DNA of 64,000 nt from Hirudinaria manillensis (Eukaryota; Annelida; Clitellata; Hirudinida; Hirudinidae): contig CM067528.1 of assembly GCA_034509925.1 (NCBI GenBank), forward strand, positions 5,663,501-5,727,500, read 5' to 3'. Positions 38,201 through 52,334 of this stretch are shown here, piece after piece; the stretch's first letter is position 1; every line of letters starts with the position of its first letter. Both the position numbers and the translations under genes were made by a program. The notes below the pieces were generated by a model, which saw nothing but the letters and a program-made list of their open reading frames with translations, made no database searches and had not been told where the DNA came from.

Positions 38201-40840
38201 GTTAAATTATCCGCCGGTGAGCGGGCAAAACACTCATTTGATTGCATGGAAGACACCATCCATCCCTTTTATCGACCCACTTGCGTTCGTTTCGCCGTTG
38301 TTAATCGCTTGGAATTCCTGAGTTTCTCCGTTTCAGGAACGAGTCTCGTCGTCTGGTGGAAGGAAGCCTTCATTTCCAAGAAGAACTTCGGTTGGTGAAA
38401 ACTTCATCGCAAGAAACCATCACATTTTACGATGCCTCCAGGACATTGTTATCCTCGCCGCGCTATTCCCCAGCAAACCTTTCATTTTTTGCAGCCAAAT
38501 GTTTATTTAATCGCTTCTTACGCTCTCCTGATTGCGATGATTGCGATTGCGTTTGATGAAATCTTTCCGTGCATTAATTTGCAAATTTTAAAACAATAAA
38601 TCGATAATTTGTATTTTAAACGTTTTATTTTCCATTGCTTTTTTACTTTTCATCGGAAAACCATAAATTTTCCGCTCTTAGCATAATTGCAATCAATGAG
38701 AATAAGTCTAAAAAGTATTCCAGATAAGCGACGAAGATTATGCATGGTTTTCCACCTGCTTGAGTTGCCATTATATTCATAATATCGATATAACAATCAT
38801 ATTGCAAATGACGTCTTAATCATTATAATGTTATCTATTATTTATAATGTAAGCCTTGAAATGATCTCAATCTTTTATGCAATTGAAATAGCATTATCGC
38901 CATCATCATCATCGCCATTCACCTTCGAAGGTTAGTTTTGAAGGTCACTCCATCAAACTTTCCATATTGTAACGTCTCTCTTAAAGTGTCCCCATATTTC
39001 AGGATAATATCGGAACTATCGGAATTTTCTTGTCTTTCAAGTTGAATATTTAAAAGGATTATAAATTGAAAAGGCGCAGTTAAATTAACTTTTTCATTTC
39101 CGTTCTCATTCATTCAAATTTTAAATTGGTTAAAATATCAATTCAGGTCCTTTCAGTTTTCAGGCCGTCTTGGAAAGAGGAGGAAGAATTATTTTCTCTT
39201 ACAAACTGGTGAATTGAAATGAATGCATAAGTTTACAATGCCAATGGATGGAAATGCATAAGATTGTACTTTCATCCTCCACTTTCTTCCTTCCATCTTT
39301 CCAGATTCCCACGCCATTGGTGAACATTTCAACGACACACGAACCAGTCAAGGTTGGGATATCCGACGCTTACTACTTGGACCGTGCAGGGGGAGGTCGG
39401 TCTCAATTGGATCAGCACCATCAACACCATCATCACTTCAAATATCGTTTCGGTCATCCATTTATGGACTTGTAGCATTCGTCTATTGTCAAATGGAATT
39501 TAATTGAGTTACGTATTTTATTGCATTCCATTAAATGTTTTTAAAAGGTTCCAGGAGAAGGACGATATACGAGTACCATAAAGTCCAGATGAACATTTCC
39601 TCCATTCAGCAAGGATCAGTCGTCCTCATCAACCCTCTTCCGAGTATTAATTTTTCCATTTCTCGCTTGTTCGTGCAAATCGCACCGGGGAAGTCATCGA
39701 TCAGAGAGAATGGGAGAGAGAGCTTCGAAGAATAATTAAGGAAAGTTTTCAGCTTGCAGGTCCATGAAGACATGCATCGATTGCATCATCGCAGCGGGTC
39801 GATTGCCGTTTAACTGCCAGTGGTGTTCCGCCCTTGAAAGGTGCTCCGATGGCATGGACAGACAGCGACAGAAGTGGATGGAAAACGGATGCCCGGAGAA
39901 CGTAAGACATCTTCTCAGACGTACTAAAAACAAATAAACAAGTAATTAGTACATCTGTTAGAATTAATTAAATATACGGAAATGTTATCTAATATAAAGG
40001 ATGTAGTAATTGATTCTAATTGGAACAGAGAGTTAGGTCACTCGTCAATTGCGGGGATTTGGTTCACATGGCCAGCCAATGGTTGACAGGAGCCAAGAAC
40101 GCAAAACAAGAATGGAATTCAAATCCCACCGTGAAATTTTCTCTCCCTCCGTCCTTTTCAGGCCTGGGTTTGGTAGTATTGTTGATTAGCATTTTCTCGG
40201 TATCCGTCTGCTTGTATGGTATCGGGTGGTTTGCCCATGCGTGTCTTCATCCAAGCACAAGAAGTGGCAGATGGATGATTGAGGTAAGGCTGTATTACTA
40301 ACGAGGTAGCGAGATTAATAGTATTTGGAGACAAGGACGCAAACCTACAATTTCGAGTATGTCAGGCGGGGTCCAAAATTTAAAAAATGGCAAACCATAC
40401 TCTTAGTTCTTTAGTTTTAAAAAATGCGATATTTTGCAATTTACTAACACACAGCAGGCAAATTCCAAACTTCTATCTACATATTCATATTTTAGCTATG
40501 TTCTAATTAAATTCTAAATAGATATAAAGCCTAAATTCTTTAGCTTTTTAAATTAATTGCTAATTATTTGGTCGACTCCAGAGGGCCATTTGAAATCAAG
40601 ATTTCGGACATGGCTAGAAACGTATCTTAGGTTGCCAAACTCTGTATCATTATACGCCTGGCATACTAAAGGCTTTGCGTCCCTAGTGAAAACTATCATT
40701 TAACTTACATAACGGATTAAATGAAACCGCAGCATAGACCCGTCAACTGGAAGAACCAAGTGTCGAGGTGGAAGTTCAAGCGGAGGATGAACAAGTCGAG
40801 CAAATTCCTCATCTCCATGCAGCAGGAGAGCACAGCTTAG
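30078..40840 (+). CDS. PLXDC: Plexin-domain-containing protein (PLXDC/TEM7 family)
   Basis: Type I cell-surface protein. Exons: 30078-30159, 30613-31001, 31093-31959, 35036-35105, 37690-37812, 38337-38390, 39147-39208, 39305-39395, 39548-39643, 39753-39901, 40029-40283, 40733-40840; 2346 nt, 781 aa, all phases close. Signal peptide [20 protein letters not shown]. Exon 2 is a Ser/Thr/Asn-rich linker without a match. Exon 3 opens with [20 protein letters not shown], as in PLXDC1/2, then inserts a Ser/Pro-rich block of roughly 250 residues. The nidogen-like core follows: [92 protein letters not shown] cysteine-rich PSI module follows ([28 protein letters not shown]), then a transmembrane helix ([20 protein letters not shown]) and a short basic tail ([14 protein letters not shown]). 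Confidence 0.93.
31440..31850 (+). repeat. Coding serine microsatellites in PLXDC exon 3
   Basis: Two triplet tracts in frame: a TCT/TCC mixture around 31448-31566 and TCA/TCG/CCA mixtures around 31696-31830, both encoding almost only Ser with some Pro. The mixed synonymous codons in the first tract suggest that the serine identity rather than DNA purity has been kept. Confidence 0.85.
32629..32744. repeat. (GGAT)n tetranucleotide repeat in PLXDC intron 3
   Basis: About 115 bp of ATGG/GGAT units with two GGAC variants near the left end; one extra unit group occurs at 32774-32786 next to a duplicated GATAAGAATTAAC phrase. Confidence 0.95.
33835..34075. repeat. Degenerate minisatellite in PLXDC intron 3
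   Basis: Several imperfect copies of a phrase containing AACAATTCA, then TCA, then AGCATGCACCTCGTT. Copies differ in length and by point changes. Confidence 0.75.
34505..34655. repeat. AT-rich GATATTATGATATT tandem repeat in PLXDC intron 3
   Basis: Repeated GATATTAT / GATATTATTATATT phrases over about 150 bp, with higher-order duplication of a 33-34 bp block near the left end. Confidence 0.8.
34828..34985. repeat. (GAT)n with GGT interruptions
   Basis: GATGATGATGGTG-type array ending about 50 bp upstream of PLXDC exon 4. It lies in the intron; the poly-Met/Ser frames are artefacts. Confidence 0.9.
35188..35282. repeat. Pure (AAT)n microsatellite in PLXDC intron 4
   Basis: About 32 uninterrupted AAT triplets. 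Confidence 0.95.
35760..35960. repeat. (GAT/GAC)n array in PLXDC intron 4
   Basis: About 200 bp of GAY triplets with the last base switching between T and C. A smaller array of the same class lies at about 36438-36480 and related ones at 35460-35525. Confidence 0.9.
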
Positions 40841-41404
40841 GACTCATTCGATTCCCAAGCACTCGCGTCTTTCATGCACGTAATCGAATAGAACTGATGA
40901 ATTTGCCGATGAATAAATTATTCTCTTTATCACATCGTATCATTACCAAGTCGAAAAGATATTGTGATATTTAACAACCCTTGCCAGACTTACAACTTTC
41001 AGGCAAAGGGAATTTCTCAAACCGATGATTTTGTTAGGAACTGCTACTGTCTAGGTCGTAATCAACGATCGATATGGTAACAGGGGTGTTAGGTCGGTTT
41101 ATAGAAAGCCGGCCCACATTACCGACGAAAATACTTAATTACCTAATAATAATAATAATGAATGTTCACAACATTAACTGGCACTCGTTCATTCAGAGAC
41201 CAAATTTAATTCATTTTCCACATTAAGCTTTACTAACTTTGTTTGAATATCATTTTGAATTTATTGATTCAAGTATTGCATTTGCTTTTTTTAAATATGT
41301 ATCTTACATAAGATTCAATCACAAAGGCATGCTTTCTCTTCTTAAGTATGAAACCTTGGAATTAAAATAATCATTAAGTTCATTAAATATTAAATAATTC
41401 AACT
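40841..41404. other. Convergent intergenic region between PLXDC and UBE3D
   Basis: Tail-to-tail interval holding both 3' UTRs. Nothing else recognised. The longer alternative PLXDC frame would extend to 40974. Confidence 0.6.
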
Positions 41405-43081
41405 TTAACTAATGCTCCATACCCCAAAACCATCGATACCCTCTTCTCCCGACAGGATGCGATTATTTTGTATCATTTCAACAAAAGTGGAACTCTGCCA
41501 CCTTGGAATCTCAATATTTTCCACTGAGAAATCTTTCAGCCAATCTTTGCCCATTCTGTTAATTAGGGATCAATTAAAATATTGAAAATCAAAAATCACA
41601 AATAAAATTTACACACTTGTGATCCTCAGCCGTCGTACAATGCTTTGCAAGAAACTTCACGACGTTTATCATTTCCAAACGATGCTCTTCCTCAAATGCA
41701 GAACAAGTGAGGGAATAAACGATGTCATTGGTCGACAGAAGCGTGATCTGCAAATTGAAAACGTTGAATTAGAAACACCTCGCCATACGAAAAGTTCAGA
41801 CAATAACGTGCCGGACCGACCAGGACCAACGGGACAGGTTTGTTTTCTTCGTTCCTCACTTCCAGGACAAACCTCGTGCCAACTCCACTGCCTGACAACA
41901 ACATGTTCGACATTTTTTTCTGAAGTTCGTCCTTGCTGAAGTTAAAAATCGAGTCGATTGAATTTGCAATGAATTTGATGAGATTATACTCAGAGATTAT
42001 ATTTATAAAACAGACTTTGAAGGCCACATTTGAAAACTCGATTGAGGGAATGTGAAGGAAAGAGAGTGAAGGTGAAGTTGCTTAACAGCAGAATCTGTTT
42101 TTCTCTTATAACCACCTGAAATTACAATTAATGAATTTCTGTATTTGCCTATTTAAGAAGAAGCCTGGGTATCCAAAACTTTTTAATATTGTAAATTGAT
42201 TTAAATGTACTTGTTAAATTCTTGGAAGAGATGCCTAGAACTGTATTGCACTTGGAACAGGCAATGGATCCACAGTCGTCATTCAACAACCGAATGTTGT
42301 CGTTGCAACAATCCTCGAACATAAGAGACGACTCCGAAACAAAAACTATTTTCGAGTCGACGTTCGTCTGCTGAGTTGATTGGCCGTGGTCATGACAATC
42401 TTCTTCTTTTAAAGTCATGTGTTTGTCATATTTACCTGAGAAATTTGTAATATTGTGCCCCTTTGATCCACCACGACAATGACACAAGCACCAGGATGAC
42501 TCGGCTACTTCAGAATAATTACCTGATGGCAACACTTCATCAAACCTTAAAAATAGTAATGAGTTTATGAAGAGCAATTTTGTGAATTCTAAAAAAAACT
42601 AACCAATTTGAGTGAAATAATACTTGTGAACAAACTGCACATGCACAAACAAACTCTTCAGAAAGAATGAGCATCCTAGATTCAAATTGACTTGAATTGT
42701 GATCAATTTCATGATATTTTTGCAATCTAACCATGTCTTGATGGCTAGAATTCATTTTCAGATGAAAACTGAACTGACAGGAATTTATTTGGCAAACAGT
42801 GAATGACTGGGTAGAAAATGTCATACCCTCAAATACAAGTTTGCTTTTGATATGCTTTACATCTTCTGCTTGTTCCGACAGCGCTAAAGTAACTAGGTTG
42901 TCCTTGGCAAATATGTGTGCTTCGACAAATTTGCTTTAAAAAATGTCATTGTATAAAGTGAAGTTATAAATTATATACCACAATAGAAATAGAAGGCTTA
43001 CTTATTCCACGGACATTTAACGGTGACATACAACAGTTTCATCAAACTGTACATATCCGCATTTATATGATATTTGTCCAT
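41405..43081 (-). CDS. UBE3D: UBE3D, HECT-like E3 ubiquitin ligase
   Basis: Family known to bind E2 enzymes and promote ubiquitin transfer. Exons (minus): 43081-43002, 42933-42604, 42545-42211, 42115-42016, 41935-41779, 41747-41617, 41555-41405; 1284 nt, 427 aa (human protein about 390), all phases close. Recognised by the cysteine-rich core in family order: FVCACAVCSQVLF, then DEVLPSGNYSEVAESSWCL, then SKIVFVSESSLMF and IACSKCNTVLGIS, followed by C-terminal GTRFVLEVRNEENKPVPLVL. The Cys pairs CAC/VC, CLCHC and CSKC are the likely zinc or catalytic cluster. The exon 4 to 5 junction rests on phase and a weak donor (GTCTGT) and is the least certain. An AAAG/TTAAG acceptor style recurs. Confidence 0.85.
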
Positions 43082-43275
43082 ATTTATTTCAGAATTTATT
43101 GGTAGCGGTACTATGCCTAGTTAATATATTCTTTATTTTCAAATGCTCTCGTTATGTTTCACGCCTTGTGGCACGGCACCAATGTTTACTTTGAATCCAA
43201 AGTGACCGAAATAAGTTCTAAAATATTTCAAAACGTGAGAGTTTAAAAATTAATAATTGCCTTATTAATTTATAA

Positions 43276-43954
43276 TCTATATAAATAAAAATTCAATGTG
43301 TGTTTGTATTATGTAAATGTTCTCTGAAAGTACTTAACCAATTGCTTTGAAATTTTGACACAACATAGTACTCGATTAGAGGAGTGTTTCTATATAGGTT
43401 TCATATATATGCCACAACTATATCAGGTAAAAATACGCTTTATTCGAAAATCTTGCTATCCATTGGACGTGAAAAAGACGAACATTTAAATTTTTATTAA
43501 AATAATAAAATTAAATAATTTTATGACATTATTAATGAGCAATAAGTACTAGAAGAAATGATCTTGACAAGACCTATGAAAGATGAAGATATCTTTATTT
43601 CTCGCACTCCTATGATTCCAACAGATGTGCCAATTCAATTTAAGATTACAATTCCCAATTCGATTGGCATTTGCAATCGCAAAAAACATGGACATGGACA
43701 ATCTTTAGAATTGCATGGTTTAAATCTAGGCACGGATTGTTTCTCGCATGGACAATTACATGTTGCGTTTTCTAGAATTGGCAAACCTGATAATGTCAAC
43801 ATTTAAACAGAGAACGAAAAAGCTTAAAATATCGTAACCCTCAAGCATTGTAAAGAAACAAAAATGAAATTGTAAACATAAACATATTAGAAAATTTCTT
43901 TCTTTTAAAATTAATCAGATTGAGCCACAGCAACGCGTGGCTGGCCATCGCTAG
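43276..43954 (+). mobile_element. Internally deleted Helitron with both ends
   Basis: Rolling-circle DNA transposon remnant, 679 bp. The left end starts TCTATATAAATAAAAATTCA, the usual TC-starting Helitron terminus. The right end has the hairpin GCCAC-AGCAACGC-GTGGC (43924-43941) followed by CTAG at 43951-43954. It is flanked by A at 43275 and T at 43955, the expected A|T target, with no target-site duplication. Inside is the last part of the Pif1-type helicase. It lies 195 bp upstream of the UBE3D start. Confidence 0.88.
43558..43806 (+). pseudogene. C-terminal fragment of a Helitron Pif1-like helicase
   Basis: 82-codon open frame ending in a stop. It matches the end of Helitron helicases: PMIPTDVPIQFKITIP, then GQSLELHGLNLGTDCFSHGQ and LHVAFSRIGKPDNV. 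The Lys of the usual INKAQGQS motif region is altered to KKHGHGQS, and everything upstream (Rep and most of the helicase) is missing, so it cannot be autonomous. Confidence 0.85.
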
Positions 43955-45205
43955 TCTGTAAAAAAATGCTTTAATTTAATGAAACTTATAAGAAGATTTG
44001 TTAAAACAATTCTGGTCTGCTGATCCTCGCCCCATATCACATAAGGCAGACGAACGGATCGATTGATGGACTTTTAAGACTAGTTAACTTACTGCTGTCA
44101 CATCCGACCTCATCAAGTTACACTAAAAGTCAAATTTGCCTTCCAAGCCTCAACAATTTTAAAATCCTGACTGCTCCAATTATAAACGTTTTCCCCATCC
44201 TTCCCGGCTCGCCAAAGTGTTCTAGAGCAGCTTGAAAGCCATAAGCATGATATTATGAAAGCTTTGTCTGCAATATCTTTACCAATATTCTCGACATCCT
44301 CCTCCAAAATCATTTTGCAAAGCTGACTCAAAAACAATTTAGAAATCTATGACGTCATAATTGAAAGAAATTAATTTATTATAATAAATAAATAAATAAA
44401 TAAATAAAAATGAACTTAGCTAACAAAAAACATTATAAACTGATGTGAATCTAACCCAGTTGATAATTGGTGCTTGAGTTTTGCCTCTGGAATTTCTAAT
44501 TGAAGTATTTTTATGCTTTTATATATTGCATTATATATATATTATATAATATAATATTATATATTATGCAGACCACATGTGGTCCCTTTGGCGCTCCAGT
44601 TCATCAGCGCCCCTGGCTACTCCACTGTTCGAATCATCTATATTTTATAAAATATCGAAAATCTAATGTATTTATGACTTATATATTCTGACAAGTAATA
44701 TCACCTTTACAAAAATTCATGATTATTTGTTATTAATGAGATGTGAAAATAAAAATTGTTATTATTTCATTAATGCGTCGACATCAGCTGCTACAGCGGC
44801 TTCTTTATCAATATTGTATATTAATGATTATAAAATTAATGATTATTGTGATCATACTTATCCATACCAAAAAATTTACTCAATTTTAAATAAACCTTAA
44901 TAAAGTGACTTAAATCCAAATCTTGGTTATACGTCATGCACCTGAAATGTTACTTTTATGAGTTATGTTTAAATATGAGATCATTAATTAATTAATTATT
45001 TAGCCTAATTAATATCCTTAATGCGTTATCAAAATTGTTAATATTTTAAGGCTAAACTAAACCAGCGACCTCTATTGGCATATTAGCAACTACGTTGTTT
45101 ACAACAATAAGCTCTGGTTTTGCGTTTGAATTGTTTGTTTCTGGAGCTGCCAGTTGTTATATTGCAATCTGCTCTTGAGCTCGGAACTGTTTGAAGTTTG
45201 GGAAT
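43955..45205. other. Region between the Helitron and PHAF1
   Basis: AT-rich, with an extended AT-palindromic stretch at about 44530-44565. It may hold a small minus-strand gene divergent from PHAF1: the 44113-44337 ORF, a possible first coding exon at 44898-44940 (MTYNQDLDLSHFIK after a TTTCAG acceptor) and an open piece at 44776-44820. I could not join these in phase. Confidence 0.5.
44113..44337 (-). CDS. Possible terminal exon of an unidentified minus-strand gene
   Basis: 74-codon frame with coding-like composition: MILEEDVENIGKDIADKAFI, then SRTLWRAGKDGENVYNWSS and AWKANLTFSVT before the stop. A plausible acceptor (TTTTTGAGTCAG) precedes CTTTGCAAAATG. No family is recognised. Confidence 0.35.
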   Translation of the reverse strand: MFLSQLCKMILEEDVENIGKDIADKAFIISCLWLSSCSRTLWRAGKDGENVYNWSSQDFKIVEAWKANLTFSVT

Positions 45206-49679
<4,474 letters not shown>

Positions 49680-52140
49680 ACGTCCCCGACCGGGTCCCCG
49701 TCTCGACCCGCCCCCTCGGACCCTGCAACGCCCCCTCACCTTTGCAGGGGTTACGAACTGTAATTAATAAGTTAATATTAAATTTGACAATTTCACTTAT
49801 CGTTATCATAACGCATTCGAACGAACTCGTTGACAGTTTCGACGGACGAGTTGAGGGTCGAATGAACTGAAAACGATTAGGAAATTAAAGTCCACTCGAA
49901 CAATTGTTATTATAATAATTGATTATTATAATCAGTTATTATAATTTATTATTATTATCATTTATTATAGTTTATTATTATTATTATTATAATCAATTAT
50001 TCCCTTCTTTATCTTCGTGAACCATCATTCTGCTCAAAAGTGTTTCATTGTCTTTCATGATATACTATCTTCTGGACTGCAAACGCTGCAAATTCCAAAT
50101 GTATGTCGGAGCTATTTAGGCAGAAGAACCTTATTTGCTTATTCACAGGGAGGAATGTTTATTTTATTTTATTTCATTAAAACTGCATTGTTTACAAATT
50201 GGTGTTTCTTAGCAAAAAAAACCAAAACGAAAATAAAACATCGCATCAACGAACTGACCTTAACTGATCTAAGAACGCTAATATTCTAATAAACTCAATA
50301 AAATCATATTTGATTAATATAATCCTTATAATAATCCTTCGTTTGTATATCATTTTAATATCTTTATGTAATAAATAATAAAGTGTTCAAGTTGCCATTT
50401 TTAATTCTGTTTAGTCTGAGATTGGTGTGTTGTTTAAATTGGTTCTTAAAGTGGTGACCTGAAGTTTAAGATCGTTGGTTGGTTAAAGCAGTTCTTTAGT
50501 AAAGTTGTTATTAAAATCTGAATTTGAAAATCTTGAAACGTTCGTGGAAAATAAGGTTGTTCCTAATTGGCTGAGGAATCTTTGAGCAGATCTCAAAGTG
50601 GTTTGCACTGTGCTTTTAATATTTTGCGTCTTTAATCTAATTATTAATTATTAAATTGCTTAAATAAAAAATTAAATATTAAATTACAAATGAAAACCTA
50701 TTTGTATTGCAATCCGGTTATGTTCGTGAGGAAGCTTTCGTTAAGCAAATTATGTGAAATTAACGTTGATCAAACATTGTAAGAATATATTGTAAGTTTC
50801 ATAATTTATTTATTCATTCTTTATTTAAAATTTATATTTGAAATTACATAATTTTTCAAAACACGTTTTGAAGTTTAACTATTCCACTCATACTTCTGAA
50901 AATGAATCTGACATCTTTGCCAATAAAGCGCAAAGGAGTGAACGAAATTAAGGAACAAGACTCGAAGGACGATGGTGGTGAAAATTTTCTAGCGCGGATT
51001 TTGAGGATAGCTATCAATAGTAATAATATTAATTAATAAAAATACATTATAAATTATTAATATTACTTTTATTTGAGGAAAACAAAGAATGGTTGCTGAA
51101 TTTCTAAACTTTACTTTCACTATAATCGAAGTTTTCTTTTAAATTGGGGACATTTCAGTGTATTTCTGTTTCCTCCAAACGATGCATTTGACGTTTAATG
51201 CTGGAAAACATTTTGAAAACAGTCGATGATAATGATGACCATCAACCAGCACATAACCACAAAGTCACATAGTCAGAACATCGGCTTTCTATGTGTATTA
51301 TACGTAGCTTCCGTGATGTCCTTCTCGACACTAATATGAAATGAACGATGTGGAATTATTACAAGACGAAGAATGCATGGAAAACATTGTCATCTTAAAT
51401 CAGCTTTTAAAACATCAACGAAGACGATGACGTTTTGCAGAATTCATTCAGAATTCTTTTTTATAGAATTCATGTAAAAGTGCTCTGAAAATATTTTTTA
51501 CTGTGGTTTATAAATTATTAATTAAATTAATTTATTAAATAATTTATTAATTTAATAAATTGTTGAAATTCCGAGCCAAAGCTCAATCATTAGATGGAAA
51601 GATTCCCTGCACGTAACGAATGTAATTTTTATATTTAGGTTAAAAATTCCTAATTATAATAATGCAATGCACGTAGTATTTATAATTACGTAGTGAATAT
51701 GTAATATTAGTTATGTAGTTAATTAATATTTGAAGAATTAATACGAGAATATCCGGAATTAATTATTTTGGAATATGTTGAATATCTTAGAGCTGAGTAA
51801 AATATCGACTGCAACGATAGCCATACGAGTCGTATGGTACGAGGGGTTGGTTCTGTGCAACCCGTCTTGCACCATCAATCGATTATTAAGGAAATCATAA
51901 TTTAATTGTCATCTGATATTTTTTTTAAATATAGAAAAAAAAAAACAATTTTTAACAGGGAATTGTTTGATAAAATGTTGTGAAACAATGAAAATAATGT
52001 TTGAAAAGTTTGAAGAAAGTCCAGTCTTTCGACGATGACTACGATGATGATGATGATGACGATGGCGATGACGGTGATGATGATGACGACGTTCGACGTT
52101 GACGATGTTGATGACAAAGGGGTAAAAGACAGGTGATTAT
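49680..52140. other. Intergenic, AT-rich, no supported gene
   Basis: From the PHAF1 stop to the poly(A) end of the LINE. Mostly A/T with short ATT runs near 49905-49990 and a GAT/GAC run near 52035-52092. One short ORF is listed separately. Confidence 0.6.
50902..51036 (+). CDS. Short ORF, unknown
   Basis: 44-codon ATG-to-stop frame with mixed coding-like composition (MNLTSLPIKRKGVNEIKEQD, then SKDDGGENFLARIL) in otherwise very AT-rich DNA. No motif is recognised. It could be a first exon (a GTGGTG donor option follows GACGATG) or chance. Confidence 0.2.
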   Translation: MNLTSLPIKRKGVNEIKEQDSKDDGGENFLARILRIAINSNNIN

Positions 52141-52252
52141 TATTTTTTTTTTTTTTTTTTTGAGAGTTTAGAGTTTATTGAACAAACAATTGAACAAACA
52201 ATTATGTACACCAACGAAACAATTTAAACTTAAAATACAAAATAAACTCATA

Positions 52253-52298
52253 GGGTCAGTCTTAAGGAAGCGCAAGCTTCCGCTAAACAGACTGGCCC
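52253..52298 (-). promoter_or_regulatory. LINE 3'-UTR stem-loop
   Basis: Read on the sense strand: GGGCCAGTCT, seven bases, GGAAGC-TTGC-GCTTCC, three bases, AGACTGACCC. The inner 6-bp stem is perfect and the outer 10-bp arms pair with one mismatch. The same structure occurs in the fragment at 48188-48232 with a different loop. It is a likely site for reverse-transcriptase recognition of its own RNA 3' end. Confidence 0.6.
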
Positions 52299-52334
52299 TA
52301 AAAATCATAATATATATAATACAACCATGTAAAT

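Noticed and set aside
44560..44640. GC-richer block with CCACATGTGGTC palindrome that looked like a transposon end or RNA gene
   Set aside because: Only a 12-bp palindrome; no second terminus, no tRNA-like arms and no ORF. Not enough to name it.
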